In this document: positions 34,900 through 44,522 of the stretch, one piece after another
Numbering within the stretch: the first letter of the stretch is position 1
Layout: the number at the start of each line of letters is the position of its first letter
Source: JABMRF01 sp964584985
GTDB taxonomy: Bacteria > Patescibacteriota > Patescibacteriia > UBA11705 > JABHMO01
NCBI GenBank assembly: GCA_964584985.1
Contig: CAZPBK010000001.1
Span: 93,789 to 157,788, forward strand
DNA: 64,000 bases
Direction: 5' to 3'
Program-made: the position numbers and the translations under genes
The notes under the pieces: generated by a model
Databases searched by the model: none
What the model saw: the letters and a program-made list of their open reading frames with translations, nothing else
Told to the model about the DNA's origin: nothing

Positions 34900-36504
34900 T
34901 TAATCCTCCATTACTTCTTCTTTTTTTTCTCGGATAAAACCGAACAAATCCTCAAAGACTTCTATTAAAAGTTTAAATGGCGCTTCAATGATAATATCCA
35001 AGAAGTAAGCTATAAAATTCATTTTGGAAAATTTAACCGACATCCATCGCCCCATACTGACAAAAGGAAGAGCAAAAAAATCCACCAGAGCGCTTAAAAG
35101 GCTTTGCCGTCTTTCCACCATCATCAATTCTTTGACCGGACGACGAATTCTGATACCGAAAAAACTAACCAAAGTTAAGAACAAAACAAAAATAAAACTA
35201 CTGCCCACATTAAAATCCAACTTATTTAATCCCCAAAATATAACCATTAAAGAAAAAATAAAACTGGCCGCATAAACCAAGTTAAATATTCCCTTCACAA
35301 TCTTGCCTCTTTTTCTGGTATCTTTTAAAATATACTTTTTACCAACATTGGATTTAAAGCTGATATCCATAATCTCTTGAGTGATTTTGGCGGCATTTTC
35401 TTTCTTGGGCATGCGAATCATTATAGCCACCAAAAACATAAGCAAAGGGGGAAAAAGAATGTTTATAGCCATTGAAACCTTGTTAATATACCCGGCCAAA
35501 TAAATATCCAGCGGAACTTCCACGGCCAATGCTAAAATCATTTTGGTAAAAAACACATAAATAATACTGCGCACTACTCCGCGACGCAACTTTACACGAA
35601 CATTTTTATATCTTTTGGTTAGAGCCTTTTTAATTTCATTCTCCAATCTTTCCTTGTCTGAAAATATTTCTTCGGCTTGGTCAGGATTGGCTTCCACAAT
35701 GTCTTGAATTATCCAAAAAACAATGGCTCTTTTCTTTAATATTTTCTGCAATAGTTTTTGCCAGGGATGATTTATTTGCTTATCAAACTCTCTGATCAGC
35801 TTATCAACATTATTGGACAACTTTATTATGAGCTCCTGATCATTTTCTTTCCATTCCGGATAATATAAACTCAATAATAAAAATCTGAGCATTGATTCAT
35901 CATATTTCCAAAGAGCACGATAGCAGGCAATATAAACCTGTAATTCTTTTTGTTTTTTATTTATATCTTCGGCCGCAAATTCCAAACGAGGATTATAAAC
36001 CGAAAACATGGCATTGGCCATGGCTTTTTCTTTTTTCGGAGGTATCAACGCTGATTCAAGTTCCACAGCCGCCAATTCCAAAAAATAACGATAAGTTTTT
36101 TTATCCACTTTTCCCTTGGTTTCCTTGATATTGGAAAAAAGTTTTTCGTATTTTTGCACGATTTCATCCACTACGTCAACCATTTTTTCCGGCACTGTCT
36201 TTGGTATATAGCCTCCCCTGACCAATTCCAATATCAGTTGCTTACTCATATTGTCGGAATGATACTTATCCAATAAATAATTTTCAAAAACGACTTTTTC
36301 GTATAGCAATTTTCGCCTTAAAATACGATAAATGGCGTTTTTCCTAATCAAATGTTCTTCTTGATAATCAACAGCATTTCTAACTTTTTCATAAACAATC
36401 GCCGCCGCGCCGATAACATTATTTATTTTCAGTTTATCACCGCTACTTTGTTCGGTTTTCCCTTGCAATAAATTATCTATCAAGCGATTTGTAATTTTAG
36501 ACAT
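34900..36504 (-). CDS. Large conserved-looking hypothetical membrane protein
   Basis: This 534-residue protein is unknown to me. The N-terminal 310 residues are soluble, helical and charged, with a coiled look (residues about 85-200). From about 315 come four hydrophobic segments (FFTKMILALAVEVPLDIYLA, MAINILFPPLLMFLVAIMI, AASFIFSLMVIFWGLNKL, FIFVLFLTLVSFFGIRI), then an amphipathic tail. The soluble half faces the cytoplasm if the first helix exits. It heads a short unit with the CadD-like gene and the hydrolase. Confidence 0.6.
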   Translation of the reverse strand: MSKITNRLIDNLLQGKTEQSSGDKLKINNVIGAAAIVYEKVRNAVDYQEEHLIRKNAIYRILRRKLLYEKVVFENYLLDKYHSDNMSKQLILELVRGGYIPKTVPEKMVDVVDEIVQKYEKLFSNIKETKGKVDKKTYRYFLELAAVELESALIPPKKEKAMANAMFSVYNPRLEFAAEDINKKQKELQVYIACYRALWKYDESMLRFLLLSLYYPEWKENDQELIIKLSNNVDKLIREFDKQINHPWQKLLQKILKKRAIVFWIIQDIVEANPDQAEEIFSDKERLENEIKKALTKRYKNVRVKLRRGVVRSIIYVFFTKMILALAVEVPLDIYLAGYINKVSMAINILFPPLLMFLVAIMIRMPKKENAAKITQEIMDISFKSNVGKKYILKDTRKRGKIVKGIFNLVYAASFIFSLMVIFWGLNKLDFNVGSSFIFVLFLTLVSFFGIRIRRPVKELMMVERRQSLLSALVDFFALPFVSMGRWMSVKFSKMNFIAYFLDIIIEAPFKLLIEVFEDLFGFIREKKEEVMED

Positions 36505-36574
36505 ATATTAAGTTAAGTATAAACATAAAGACTATAACAAACTTCCACTTTTTATTCAAGAATATAATCTAATT

Positions 36575-37246
36575 TTAGAGAAAAAACATCCCAACACCCA
36601 AAGCTAGCAAAAGGAAACCGATAAACGCTCGCATAAGAGCTTTTCTTTCTTTACGCAAATTCTCCATTTTCCGGGGGTCCAAACCGGCTCGAGCGGCCAA
36701 TAAAATAAGTAAAAGAGGTAAGATAAAAATTAAATTGTAAATAAAAAGATAAAAAACTCCGACCGCTAAATTATGCTTATCCGCCAAAAGAGAAAGAATA
36801 GCCAAGTAAACCCCGCCCGTACAAGGTAATTCAAAAGCGGCCACCAATATCCCCAAAATCACGGCGGAAGGCAGACTGGCCTTTTTTATATATTTTTCAA
36901 TCAAGGGTTTTTTGGACTCGGGAATGGCTAAAAACGGTTTATCTGATTTTATCCATATTGCGTCAACAATGTTTATCAAGCCCAAAACTACGGCCAAAAC
37001 TGAAGCAAAATAATATAAATAATGTGTTATTTGAACGCTCTGCACAAAGCTGAGCAATCCCAAACCGGCGGCAAAATAAACAGCAAAAACCATAAAAATA
37101 TAAATCAAACCTATCTGTAACATCTTTTGCTTATCTTTGAGTGCCAAAAGATAAACAATAAGAAATATCAAAACCGCAAAAGCGCAGGGATTTATAGAAT
37201 CTATAACCGCCGAACCGATAACCAACGGCAAAGTAATGTTAGTCAT
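36575..37246 (-). CDS. Cytochrome c biogenesis protein CcdA-like / DsbD transmembrane domain
   Basis: The 223-residue protein has six helices. Two cysteines are placed as in CcdA: Cys21 in SINPCAFAVL and Cys142 in FELPCTGGVYLA, each beside a conserved proline. The family carries reducing power across the cytoplasmic membrane to outside thiol proteins. The likely partner is the DsbA/thioredoxin-fold protein at 56.6 kb, though no cytochrome c genes are in the window. It follows the DUF389 gene by 16 bases. Confidence 0.85.
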   Translation of the reverse strand: MTNITLPLVIGSAVIDSINPCAFAVLIFLIVYLLALKDKQKMLQIGLIYIFMVFAVYFAAGLGLLSFVQSVQITHYLYYFASVLAVVLGLINIVDAIWIKSDKPFLAIPESKKPLIEKYIKKASLPSAVILGILVAAFELPCTGGVYLAILSLLADKHNLAVGVFYLFIYNLIFILPLLLILLAARAGLDPRKMENLRKERKALMRAFIGFLLLALGVGMFFL

Positions 37247-37262
37247 AGTTTAAATTGAAATT

Positions 37263-38630
37263 TTATTGATTATTAACTTCATCCGTAATCGTTTGATCTT
37301 CTTCAGGGGTTTCCGTTTCGTCAACTTTTTCTTTTGTTTGTTCCTCTGTATCACTTGAAATTTGATCATAGTCTGTGAAACAAGGAGAAGCACCTTCCAT
37401 CATAATATCTTCACATTCTTTGGTTTTTTGATCATAACGCTGGGCTGGAAATTCACGACCATCCCCGCAAGAAATTATCTTCGGACAAATAGGACAACCA
37501 ATAGAGGCCGGGTAAAGTCGGGTTGTTTTTTGACCGTTAATTTCCACCGGACAATGAACCATATCCGGCCGGTCCTCCTCTTGAGATTTTGAAGCACTTC
37601 CCTCCTGCTCTTGCACCGATTTAACGGTTTGCCACTTTTCCAAAAGATCACTGCCCGCTTCCACCACCGGAACCAATTTTATTTTTAGAATTATCGGTTT
37701 TTCCAATCTTTTCACCAAAACATTTTCCATAGCCGCAGTTTGATCTTCAGTAATATTTTTTTTGGAGCGTATGGTCAAACTTATAACCAAAATATCTTGT
37801 TGATCATCCAATTTAACTTCGGATATGGCCACATTTTCCAAACTGCTGGTCACGGTATTTTTTATAATCCTGGTTTGCTCAAGCTCCTGAGCAGTTTGCC
37901 GAGTAATCAAAAGTAACGGGATAATAATAACAATCAAAAACAAAGTTGTCCAAGCAAAACCTGATTTTCTTTGTTCCTCTCCCGTTTCCGAACTGGGATT
38001 AAAATTGGAAATTAAAAATAAGATAGTGGCCGCAAATGTAATGGCGATCAGATTGGACAAATAAAGCAAAAAAGCTCCGGCCGCCAAATCAAAATCACCT
38101 CTGGCCAAAGACAACCCGGTAGTAGCAATCGGAGGCACAATGGCCGCGGCAATAACCACTCCGGCAATAGCCTCGCCCATTTTGGGATAAGCGATTATAA
38201 AAGCGCCAACAAAACCGGCGGCTAAACCAATTAACAGCTCAAAAAGAGTTGGAGAAGTTCTGGATAAAAATTCATTGCTTTCAATCAAAAGATCCGGAAT
38301 AATTAAGCCAATCAAAATAGCGGCCAGCATAATCAACAATGTGCTTTTCATTATGGTAAATAGCGCTTTTCTAAGCATTCTGGATCTACCCATGGCAATG
38401 CCGATAGCCGCCGCCAAAATAGGCCAAACCAAAGGAGCCAAAAGCATACCACCGATGACCACGGCCGGAGAATCAATGATAATTCCCAAAATAACGATAA
38501 TGCCGGCCAAAACACTCATCACATAAAAATCAAAATCCGGTTGAGCGCTTTCTTGTATTTCACCATAAACCTTTTGCTGCCTTTTTTTGGCAATAAAAAA
38601 ATTTTTAAAAAGCTTTCGTCTGATGTCCAT
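37263..38630 (-). CDS. DUF389 membrane protein with a cysteine-rich C-terminal tail
   Basis: The first 245 residues form the DUF389 core, including AGIIVILGIIIDSPAVVIGG, MLLAPLVWPILAAAIGIA and several helices. The rest is an outside domain of about 200 residues. It contains VHCPVEINGQ, GCPICPKIISCGDG and KECEDI, so at least seven cysteines, and ends in a Glu/Thr-rich tail. The function of DUF389 is unknown. The frame opens with a TTG at 38636; I start at the ATG at 38630. Confidence 0.8.
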   Translation of the reverse strand: MDIRRKLFKNFFIAKKRQQKVYGEIQESAQPDFDFYVMSVLAGIIVILGIIIDSPAVVIGGMLLAPLVWPILAAAIGIAMGRSRMLRKALFTIMKSTLLIMLAAILIGLIIPDLLIESNEFLSRTSPTLFELLIGLAAGFVGAFIIAYPKMGEAIAGVVIAAAIVPPIATTGLSLARGDFDLAAGAFLLYLSNLIAITFAATILFLISNFNPSSETGEEQRKSGFAWTTLFLIVIIIPLLLITRQTAQELEQTRIIKNTVTSSLENVAISEVKLDDQQDILVISLTIRSKKNITEDQTAAMENVLVKRLEKPIILKIKLVPVVEAGSDLLEKWQTVKSVQEQEGSASKSQEEDRPDMVHCPVEINGQKTTRLYPASIGCPICPKIISCGDGREFPAQRYDQKTKECEDIMMEGASPCFTDYDQISSDTEEQTKEKVDETETPEEDQTITDEVNNQ

Positions 38631-38676
38631 AAACAAAAATTATTTATTACATGCCAATTATAACAAAGATTAATTC

Positions 38677-39028
38677 TAAAATAAAGAAAAAAACAAAGTA
38701 TCAATATTTCAAAACAACAATACATCAAAAAATAATCCAGGAACAAAACATTGTTTTATTCGAAACTCCGTGTAAGGATTCAATCCGAATTATTCGAAGA
38801 ACAAATTACTAATCATCTTATAGAATATTAAACCGTATTTGATGAAATAAACATTATATATCAGGAGATCCGGAGCCTTTCGGCTACGCTCAAGGAGAGC
38901 TCTGTCTGTCATCCTGCCTGCAGATAAGAACTTACCGAAAAACGAAGCTCAGCGGTTTCCCGCCTGTCAAAACGCTGAAGCACTCAGTACGGCGGGCGGG
39001 TTACTACTTTTTGGTGACAAAAAGTAAA
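38677..39028. repeat. Dispersed repeat, copy A
   Basis: This copy matches the element at 54378-54640, sharing the AGGAACAAAACA stretch and TCCGAAT downstream of it, and the tandem copies at 41498-41860, sharing a CCGAATTATTC-type block and a GGAGATCCGG-type block. A GC-rich patch (38870-39000) is followed by an ACTTTTTGGTGACAAAAAGT palindrome at about 39006-39025. No convincing gene lies in 38637-39173. Confidence 0.6.
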
Positions 39029-39173
39029 CATAAAAAAACTTTAAAAACAAAACAACCATAGCTTATAAGCTGTGATCGCTTTTTTTTGCCGGAATTATCC
39101 TCCCATTATTCCAGCTTTTTGAACATCACGAAAACCTTTTCCCAATCTATATAAGTTTTATTTCATGGCCAAA

Positions 39174-40058
39174 TCAAGCCATATTTCTCAGTTTTTTTAT
39201 CCTCTCCTCTATCGGCGGATGAGTGGAAAAAGCGGATTTTATCTTTTTTTTACTAAAAGGACTGGCAATAAAAAGATGAGCCGTAGCCTTGGAGGCTCTT
39301 TTCATACGAGAAGAATCTTGAGAAATTTTTTCCAAAGCTCCGGCCAATCCGTCGGGATATCTGGTTAAAAGCGCGCCCGAAGCATCAGCCAAATATTCTC
39401 GCCTTCTGGAAATGGCCAATTTTATAAGCTGAGCCACAATCGGTGATAAAATTATAAAAATCACTCCCACAATCATAACAATCGGATGACCGGATTTGTT
39501 ATCGCGCGAACGACCGCCGAAAAGACTGATACGAAAAAACAGATCAGCCAAAATAGCGATTGAACCAACCAAAACCGCCACCAAAGTCATAAAACGAATA
39601 TCATAATTGCCAATATGCGACAGCTCATGTGCCAAGACACCTTCCAGTTCTTCATTTTCCAATTTTTCAATGGCTCCGCGCGTCACCGCGATTGAAGCCA
39701 ACTCCGGTTTTCGTCCCGTGGCAAAAGCATTAATTGAAGATTCTTCCATTATATAAAGTTTGGGCATGGGCAAACCGGCGGTAATGCAAAGATTTTCCAC
39801 CATATTGTAAAAATAAGAGTTGTCTTGCTTTTTTATCGGTTTGGCGCCGGACGAAGCCAAAGCGATTTTATCTCCCTTAAAAAAAGAAACTAAAGTCATA
39901 ACAACGGAAAAGCCCAAAGCAATAATTAAACCGATGTAAGGGACATGGTCACTGCCGTAAAAATAATCAAAAACAAAACCCACGCCGAGCAATACGGCAA
40001 AGAAAACTACCACTAAAATCAAGGAATTGCGTTTGTTGGAATCTATTTGTTTGTACAT
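39174..40058 (-). CDS. htpX: M48 family metalloprotease HtpX
   Basis: This membrane protease of 294 residues has two N-terminal helices, the zinc site HELSHIGNYD (His144, Glu145, His148) and two further helices after it. The MPKLYIMEESSINAFATGR stretch and the C-terminal THPPIEERIKKL are family features. It degrades misfolded membrane proteins. The lemA gene, often beside htpX, is here separated by rarA and a tandem repeat. Confidence 0.95.
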   Translation of the reverse strand: MYKQIDSNKRNSLILVVVFFAVLLGVGFVFDYFYGSDHVPYIGLIIALGFSVVMTLVSFFKGDKIALASSGAKPIKKQDNSYFYNMVENLCITAGLPMPKLYIMEESSINAFATGRKPELASIAVTRGAIEKLENEELEGVLAHELSHIGNYDIRFMTLVAVLVGSIAILADLFFRISLFGGRSRDNKSGHPIVMIVGVIFIILSPIVAQLIKLAISRRREYLADASGALLTRYPDGLAGALEKISQDSSRMKRASKATAHLFIASPFSKKKIKSAFSTHPPIEERIKKLRNMA

Positions 40059-40209
40059 AATTTAATAAAAAAGAAAAATTATTTAAACTCTGAAAAAATC
40101 AAATCCTCCTTTTTATCGGGGATAAACTACAAATCACTATCCAAGTTTTTAATTAAGACTTAAAAAAACGAACCACTCTAATTATAACAAAAAACACCAA
40201 CAACTTCCA

Positions 40210-41415
40210 TCAACTCAAATATTTCCGATTTTTTAATTTCTCGGGCAGATAATTCTGTTTTTCTTTATAATCAAAATCCGGACTGTACTTATAATCTTGT
40301 CCGTAATTTAAATCCCTCATCAAATCATTGGACGCATTGCGCAAATGTTCGGGCACAGGCAGATCTCCATATCTTTTTATATCTTTTTGCGCTTTTCTAT
40401 AGGCTGAATAAAGTTTGTTTGATTTATCACACTTGGCCATATAAACCACGGCTTGAGCCAAGGCCAGATTACATTCCGGCATTCCCAAAAAATGACAAGC
40501 CTGATAAGCGGCCACCGCCTGCTCCAAAGCTCGGGAATTTTGCAAGCCAATATCTTCGGAAGCAAATCTAACAATTCTTCTGGCAATATAAAGCGGTTCC
40601 TCCCCGGCCTCCAACATCCTAACCAGCCAATAAAGCGCGGCCTCAGAATCAGAACCGCGCATTGATTTATGCAAAGCGGAAATAATATTATAATGTTCGT
40701 CTCCGTTTTTATCATAGTTTAAAGGTGCTTTTTGAAAAGCTTGATCAACGATTTTGGAATCTATGTCTTTGTTCAAAGAAACGGCATACTCCAAAGCGTT
40801 AAGCGCCCGACGAGCATCGCCATGACTCATGGCGGCGATTTTTTCAATCACTTTGGGTTTTATCTTCACATTTTCCCCACCCAAGCCTTTTTCCGGATCA
40901 ACCAAAGCTTGATTTAAAATTTTAACCAATTGTTTTTCACTTAACTTCTCCATAACAAAAACCCGACAACGCGATAAAAGCGCGCTTCTGATTTCAAAAC
41001 CCGGATTTTCCGTAGTGGCGCCAATTAAAGTAATCACACCGTTTTCCACCACCGGCAAAAGATAATCCTGCTGAGATTTGCTCCAACGATGAACTTCATC
41101 AATAAATAAAATGGTTTTTTGTCCCAAACGGAACATTTTTTCCGCTTGAGCAACAATTTCACGCAATTCCTTTACTCCGGCGGCCACAGCGCTCAGCTGA
41201 ATAAATTCCGCCTTGGTTGATTTGGCAATAATATGAGCCAATGTAGTTTTACCGGTTCCCGGCGGTCCCCATAAAATCAGTGAGGGTACTTTATCAGATT
41301 CAATGGCTTTTTTCAGCATGGCCTTTGGCCCGACTATTTCTTTTTGTCCTAAAAATTCAGACAAGGCATGCGGCCTGACTCGATCGGCCAATGGTTTTTG
41401 GCTTTGATAATTCAT
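40210..41415 (-). CDS. rarA: Replication-associated recombination protein A (RarA/MgsA)
   Basis: This 401-residue AAA+ ATPase acts at stalled replication forks. Walker A is GPPGTGKTT (50-58), Walker B ILFIDEVHRW, sensor 1 IGATTENPGFEI and arginine finger region ALLSRCRVF. A C-terminal tetramerisation domain holds EDIGLQNSRALEQA and LPVPEHLRNA, typical of the family. It stands alone between htpX and the tandem repeats. Confidence 0.95.
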   Translation of the reverse strand: MNYQSQKPLADRVRPHALSEFLGQKEIVGPKAMLKKAIESDKVPSLILWGPPGTGKTTLAHIIAKSTKAEFIQLSAVAAGVKELREIVAQAEKMFRLGQKTILFIDEVHRWSKSQQDYLLPVVENGVITLIGATTENPGFEIRSALLSRCRVFVMEKLSEKQLVKILNQALVDPEKGLGGENVKIKPKVIEKIAAMSHGDARRALNALEYAVSLNKDIDSKIVDQAFQKAPLNYDKNGDEHYNIISALHKSMRGSDSEAALYWLVRMLEAGEEPLYIARRIVRFASEDIGLQNSRALEQAVAAYQACHFLGMPECNLALAQAVVYMAKCDKSNKLYSAYRKAQKDIKRYGDLPVPEHLRNASNDLMRDLNYGQDYKYSPDFDYKEKQNYLPEKLKNRKYLS

Positions 41416-41497
41416 GGCTTTATCTTATCATAACCATTAAAATTGGCAATAAAAAAGCCCGCATAAACGGGCTTTTTAAAAAAATTTAATTGTCTTC

Positions 41498-41860
41498 CGA
41501 AATTCTGTAGCCCCAGCGGTTTTTGCTCCTTTTTGTCGCCAAAAAGGAGAGGGAAAAATAACAAATCAAGGTAAAGATCCAGTCCAAATTATTCAGAAAA
41601 TAAATTACCAATCATTATCTGGAATTTTAATCCGTGATTGTTGAAACAAACATTCCCAGCCACGGGGTCCGGGGCGGAGGTTGCCGTTGGATTACCTACA
41701 AAATTTTCATAGAACCATGCATTCCGTAGCCCCGGCGGTTTTTGCTCCTTTTTGCCGCCAAAAAGGAGAGATAAACAATAACCAATCAAACCTAAGATCC
41801 AGTCCGAATTATTCAAAAAACAAATTACAAATCATTATCCGGGATTTTAATTAAGACTGC
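41498..41860. repeat. Tandem pair of about 219-bp repeats
   Basis: Two copies of the same unit lie in direct order. Each has a palindrome GCTCCTTTTTGYCGCCAAAA (41525-41549 and 41744-41768, 219 bases apart) followed by a GATCCAGTCC-type block ending near 41640 and 41858. The first copy continues into GGGTCCGGGGCGG. The 75-codon frame at 41589-41816 lies wholly inside and is not a gene. Copies A and D elsewhere in the window share its second block. Confidence 0.75.
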
Positions 41861-41864
41861 AAAA

Positions 41865-42437
41865 CTAAAATTCAACTTTAACATTTTCTCTTTCCCGTTC
41901 ATCAGCCTCAAAAAAGTCATATTCTTTAAAATTCAAAGCTCCGGCAATCAAATTGGTTGGAAACATTTGAATCTTGGTGTTAAAATCACGCACATTGCCA
42001 TTGTAAAACCGACGAGCAGCCTGAATTTTATTTTCAGTGTCAGTTAATTCATCCTGCAATTTGGCAAAATTTTCTGAAGCTTTTAAATCCGGATAACTTT
42101 CAGCCACAGCAAACAGACTTTTTAAGGCTCCGCTTAAAGCATTTTCTGCTTGAGCCTGGTCTTTGGCTGTCGCCTCCCGACTGTCATGAGCCGACATGGC
42201 TGCTGTTCTGGCTTCGGTCACTTTTTGCAAGGTTTCTTTTTCATGTTCCATGTACCCTTTGACCGTTTCCATTAAGTTTGGAATAAGGTCATAGCGCCGT
42301 TTAAGTTGAACATCAATATCGGAAAAAGCTTCTTCCACCCGATTGCGCATTTTTACCAATCCGTTATAAACCACTATTAGCCATAAAACAATAACAACAA
42401 TAATAGCCAATATGGCATAAGTTAAATAAAGTCCCAT
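41865..42437 (-). CDS. lemA: LemA family protein
   Basis: The 190-residue protein has one N-terminal helix (YAILAIIVVIVLWLIVVYNG), then the LemA signature with NRVEEAFSDIDVQLKRRYDL and LIPNLMETVKGYMEHEKE, and a helical bundle ending with FFEADERERENVKV. LemA is membrane-anchored with unknown function and often travels with htpX, which is 1.8 kb away here. Confidence 0.95.
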   Translation of the reverse strand: MGLYLTYAILAIIVVIVLWLIVVYNGLVKMRNRVEEAFSDIDVQLKRRYDLIPNLMETVKGYMEHEKETLQKVTEARTAAMSAHDSREATAKDQAQAENALSGALKSLFAVAESYPDLKASENFAKLQDELTDTENKIQAARRFYNGNVRDFNTKIQMFPTNLIAGALNFKEYDFFEADERERENVKVEF

Positions 42438-42478
42438 AAATACAATAGTTATTAATTAATTTACGGATATATAATAAT

Positions 42479-43339
42479 TTACCAAAATTTAATAAAAAAT
42501 TCAAAGTTTTTGGCAATTTTTTCTATGGTTTGAGTTTTATTATATTCCTTGGATAACATTTTTTTCAAAGGCCGTAAAAAAATGGTCCGGCCAATAGCAA
42601 AGCCGATTATTTTTTTAAATCTTTTGGCCGCCCCTAACCATTTAATAACCTGTTCCTTATCTTCACCTCTACCCAAAACAATAATTCCTGATTTCTCATC
42701 AATTTTTTTAATGATTTTTGACCAATTTTTTTGAGTAGTGCCTTCCAATTTCCAAACATCAACCTTAATGACTTTTCTTATCTCTTTAATGGCCAATGCG
42801 GTTTTTCCCGGTCTTATTCTCTTATCATAAGCGATTTTTGATCCGGCCGTTTTTAAATCCTGCATAGTCGCCGGTACTAAAAGCTCCAGAATCAACGGAT
42901 AGTTTTTTCGAACACAAAATTTATTCAATCGTTTCAAGCGCTCTAATTGCTTTTTGTTAACAAGTTTATTTTGCGGGTTATATCTTATTAAAACCTTGAC
43001 AAAATCAGGATCAATCTCTAGTATTTTTCGGGCAAAAGAATTACCATGCTCAAATCTAAATTCTTTTTGTCCGCTTTTTTCCACCGGCAAACAAAGCTTG
43101 ATACCGAGTTTTTGCGCTTTTTTAATCACTTCTCTACCATATTGCTCATCAACCAAAATAGCCAAATCTTTTTTGTTTTCAGATTTATTATAAACCTTAA
43201 GAAAAGCTTGAAAAATTATATTTTTAAAATATTTAATTTGTTTTACCGCTTTTTGACTTGGCTTTCCCTTTTGTTTGAGTAATTCTCGAGAAAAAGAACT
43301 GCGATGATCAAAAGGCAAAATAATTAATTTTTTCAGCAT
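42479..43339 (-). CDS. DUF2090 / IolC C-terminal-like TIM-barrel aldolase
   Basis: This 286-residue protein matches the DUF2090 pattern, with IILPFDHRSSFSRELL at the start and LAILVDEQYGREVIKKAQ. KLCLPVEKSGQKEFRFEHG follows, then VLIRYNPQNK and LELLVPAT. It ends with AKRFKKIIGFAIGRTIF. This domain is the aldolase part of IolC-type 5-dehydro-2-deoxyphosphogluconate enzymes, but without the kinase half. A class I sugar-phosphate aldolase role is inferred. The substrate is unknown. Confidence 0.8.
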   Translation of the reverse strand: MLKKLIILPFDHRSSFSRELLKQKGKPSQKAVKQIKYFKNIIFQAFLKVYNKSENKKDLAILVDEQYGREVIKKAQKLGIKLCLPVEKSGQKEFRFEHGNSFARKILEIDPDFVKVLIRYNPQNKLVNKKQLERLKRLNKFCVRKNYPLILELLVPATMQDLKTAGSKIAYDKRIRPGKTALAIKEIRKVIKVDVWKLEGTTQKNWSKIIKKIDEKSGIIVLGRGEDKEQVIKWLGAAKRFKKIIGFAIGRTIFLRPLKKMLSKEYNKTQTIEKIAKNFEFFIKFW

Positions 43340-43389
43340 AATATTTTACAAAATTAAACTTTAATGTTTATAAATTGAAAAGTTCGGAC

Positions 43390-44154
43390 TTAATCGGCTA
43401 ATTCAAGAGAAATTGGACAATGATCCGAGCCCTCAACCTTGTCATGTACTTGGGCTTTTTTGACTTTTTTAAACAGCTTTTTATCTTTAACCAAAAAATA
43501 ATCCACACGCCAGCCCACATTACGCTCCCTGGCGTTAAAACGATATGACCACCAGGTATATTTTTCACTTCTGGGATGCAATTCACGAAAGGTATCTTTC
43601 CAACCATGCTTATTTATTAATTCATCGGCAAAAGCTCTTTCTTCAGCTGTAAAACCGGCGTTTTTTTTGTTTTGCTGAGGACGAGCCAAATCTATCGGCT
43701 GATGAGCTACATTAAAATCTCCGGTCAAAATCAAGGGTTTATTTTTCTTTTTTTTCACAAAATTCAAATAAGCTTGATTAAATTCTTGTTTAAAATCCAA
43801 GCGTTCCAAATCACGGCGCGAATGCGGAAAATAAGTGTTAAACAAATAAAAATCATCATATTCCAAAAACAAAAACCTACCCTCTTGATCAAATTTTGGC
43901 TTGCCAATCTTTTTTTTAACGCTTATAGCCGGTTTTTTTGATAAAGCCGCAGTGCCGGCATAACCTTTTTTTTCGGCCGGAGAAAGGTAAAGATGATAAT
44001 CTTTAATTTGGCTAATTTCCTCGGGGATAGTATCAGACTGAGCTTTTATTTCCTGTAAACAAACAATATCCGGTTTAGCTCGCTTAAACCATTGCAGAAA
44101 ACCCTTACGCATAGCGGCCCGCAGGCCGTTAACATTCCACGAATATATTTTCAT
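43390..44154 (-). CDS. xth: Exodeoxyribonuclease III
   Basis: The 254-residue AP-endonuclease repairs abasic sites and trims 3' ends. Visible motifs are SWNVNGLRAAM (Asn), CLQEIKA (catalytic Glu), FNTYFPHSRRD (Tyr), LTGDFNVAHQPIDLARP (Asp-Asn pair), and the C-terminal GSDHCPISL with the active-site His. The start at 44154 fits the family. It is transcribed away from tRNA-Asn. Confidence 0.95.
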   Translation of the reverse strand: MKIYSWNVNGLRAAMRKGFLQWFKRAKPDIVCLQEIKAQSDTIPEEISQIKDYHLYLSPAEKKGYAGTAALSKKPAISVKKKIGKPKFDQEGRFLFLEYDDFYLFNTYFPHSRRDLERLDFKQEFNQAYLNFVKKKKNKPLILTGDFNVAHQPIDLARPQQNKKNAGFTAEERAFADELINKHGWKDTFRELHPRSEKYTWWSYRFNARERNVGWRVDYFLVKDKKLFKKVKKAQVHDKVEGSDHCPISLELAD

Positions 44155-44269
44155 AATTCCAAAATTATGTTCTGAGTTTATTATACCTTATTAACAAACA
44201 GAATAAAACCCACTGCTTGCCTTTTTTATTTTTTCATGATAGTATGTGAGTATATAAATTGAAAAATAT

Positions 44270-44345
44270 TCCGCGATAGCTCAGTTGGTAGAGCAACTGG
44301 CTGTTAACCAGTGGGTCGCCGGTTCGAGTCCGGCTCGCGGAGCCA
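44270..44345 (+). tRNA. tRNA-Asn (GTT anticodon)
   Basis: The plus strand begins TCCGCGATAGCTCAGTTGGT. The anticodon loop is CTGTTAA (GTT), the T-loop is GGTTCGAGTCC and the encoded CCA ends at 44345. A terminator hairpin begins immediately at the CCA end. Confidence 0.96.
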
Positions 44346-44383
44346 AACAAAGCTTCTCACTTCAAATGTGAGAAGTTTTGTTT
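44345..44383 (+). terminator. Terminator hairpin, repeat copy 1
   Basis: AAACAAAGCTTCTCAC and GTGAGAAGTTTTGTTT arms around loop TTCAAAT. It follows tRNA-Asn directly and is nearly identical in sequence to the hairpin at 45093, with a paired T-A to C-G change. Confidence 0.85.
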
Positions 44384-44522
44384 AAACCGATAATAAAATA
44401 ATAATCCGCCAAATCCTCAATAACCCCACTCACCATTCTTAATTACTTTAATAAATCTCCAATTGACAACAAGACGAAAACAGTTTACAGTTAATTTGCT
44501 ATCTAAAAATAAAAAAAAGTCT

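Noticed and set aside
38860..39030. Possible short gene in the GC-rich patch
   Set aside because: Its frames are short and broken, and the sequence matches the dispersed repeat.
41589..41816. 75-codon minus-strand frame
   Set aside because: It lies entirely inside the tandem repeat pair and looks like repeat-derived spurious coding.
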